DNA of 11,092 bases, taken from assembly GCA_964564625.1 (NCBI GenBank), contig CAZMBE010000053.1, positions 1 through 11,092 of the forward strand. The letters are read 5' to 3'. The DNA is from UBA2185 sp964564625 (GTDB lineage: Bacteria; Desulfobacterota; Syntrophia; Syntrophales; UBA2185). Below, piece by piece: positions 11,080-11,092 of this stretch. Each line of letters opens with the position of its first letter. Positions within the stretch are counted from its first letter, which is position 1. The notes under the pieces are model-generated. The model did no database searches. It was given only the letters and a program-made list of their open reading frames with translations, and was not told the origin of the DNA. A program made the translations under genes and the position numbers.

Positions 11080-11092
11080 TCAGCTGCTCTAC
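11035..11092 (-). tRNA. tRNA-Lys(CTT), 3' part, truncated by window end
   Basis: Reading the minus strand, the window holds the end of the D arm (GTAGAGC), anticodon stem GCTGA/TCAGC with loop CTCTTAA (anticodon CTT at 11075-11077), variable CGGTT, T arm ACAGG-TTCGAGT-CCTGT, acceptor strand GCGCCTC, discriminator A and encoded CCA ending at 11035. The 5' acceptor strand should read GAGGCGC just beyond the window. The gene is the presumed integration target, reconstituted at this junction. Confidence 0.92.

Overview
The window looks like most of an integrated, tailless, membrane-containing dsDNA virus (or a virus-like mobile element) in a GC-rich bacterium. A tRNA-Lys(CUU) gene with encoded CCA lies at the right edge on the minus strand, cut by the window end. 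A tyrosine recombinase begins at the very next base and reads leftward. Every other gene reads rightward, in tightly packed cassettes with ATGA/GTGA overlaps and strong Shine-Dalgarno sequences. A TATAAT extended -10 box before the toxin-antitoxin pair and the strong ribosome binding sites point to a bacterial host. I cannot assign a phylum with confidence; the small zinc-ribbon and IPT/TIG-type proteins would suit Chloroflexota or a similar GC-rich lineage, but that is only an impression.

Layout. (1) 1-2115 is the early/replication side: the 3' end of an Ig-like protein gene, a small four-Cys protein, a phage-type replication initiator (winged-helix N-terminus plus DnaD-like C-terminus) whose linker DNA is packed with short repeats that resemble an origin, and two small coupled proteins. 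(2) 2128-4288 holds an excisionase-like HTH protein, a single-span membrane protein whose coding frame switches near its end, a Cys-rich miniprotein, a compact FtsK/HerA-type P-loop ATPase that is the best candidate for the genome-packaging motor, and a zinc-ribbon/HTH protein. (3) 4295-4766 is a RelBE-type toxin-antitoxin pair with its own promoter, followed by a 236-bp non-coding stretch with direct and inverted repeats. (4) 5003-10006 is the putative virion operon: 29-aa and 53-aa single-span peptides, a 142-aa beta-rich protein (best capsid candidate), a second 53-aa single-span peptide paralogous to the first, a two-span membrane protein, a membrane-anchored coiled-coil protein carrying a beta/gamma-crystallin domain, a 313-aa beta-rich protein, an IPT/TIG spike-like protein, and small proteins including a protamine-like 34-aa peptide. 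(5) 10060-11034 is the integrase, convergent with the virion operon across a small hairpin.

No tail, portal, large terminase, protease or HK97-type capsid gene is visible. Instead there is one small packaging ATPase next to a run of tiny membrane proteins and beta-rich proteins. This is the logic of internal-membrane icosahedral viruses such as the Thermus phage P23-77/IN93 group and PRD1. The assignment rests on gene style, motifs and order; no database search was possible. The left end of the element, its left attachment site, and any lysis enzyme are not in the window.
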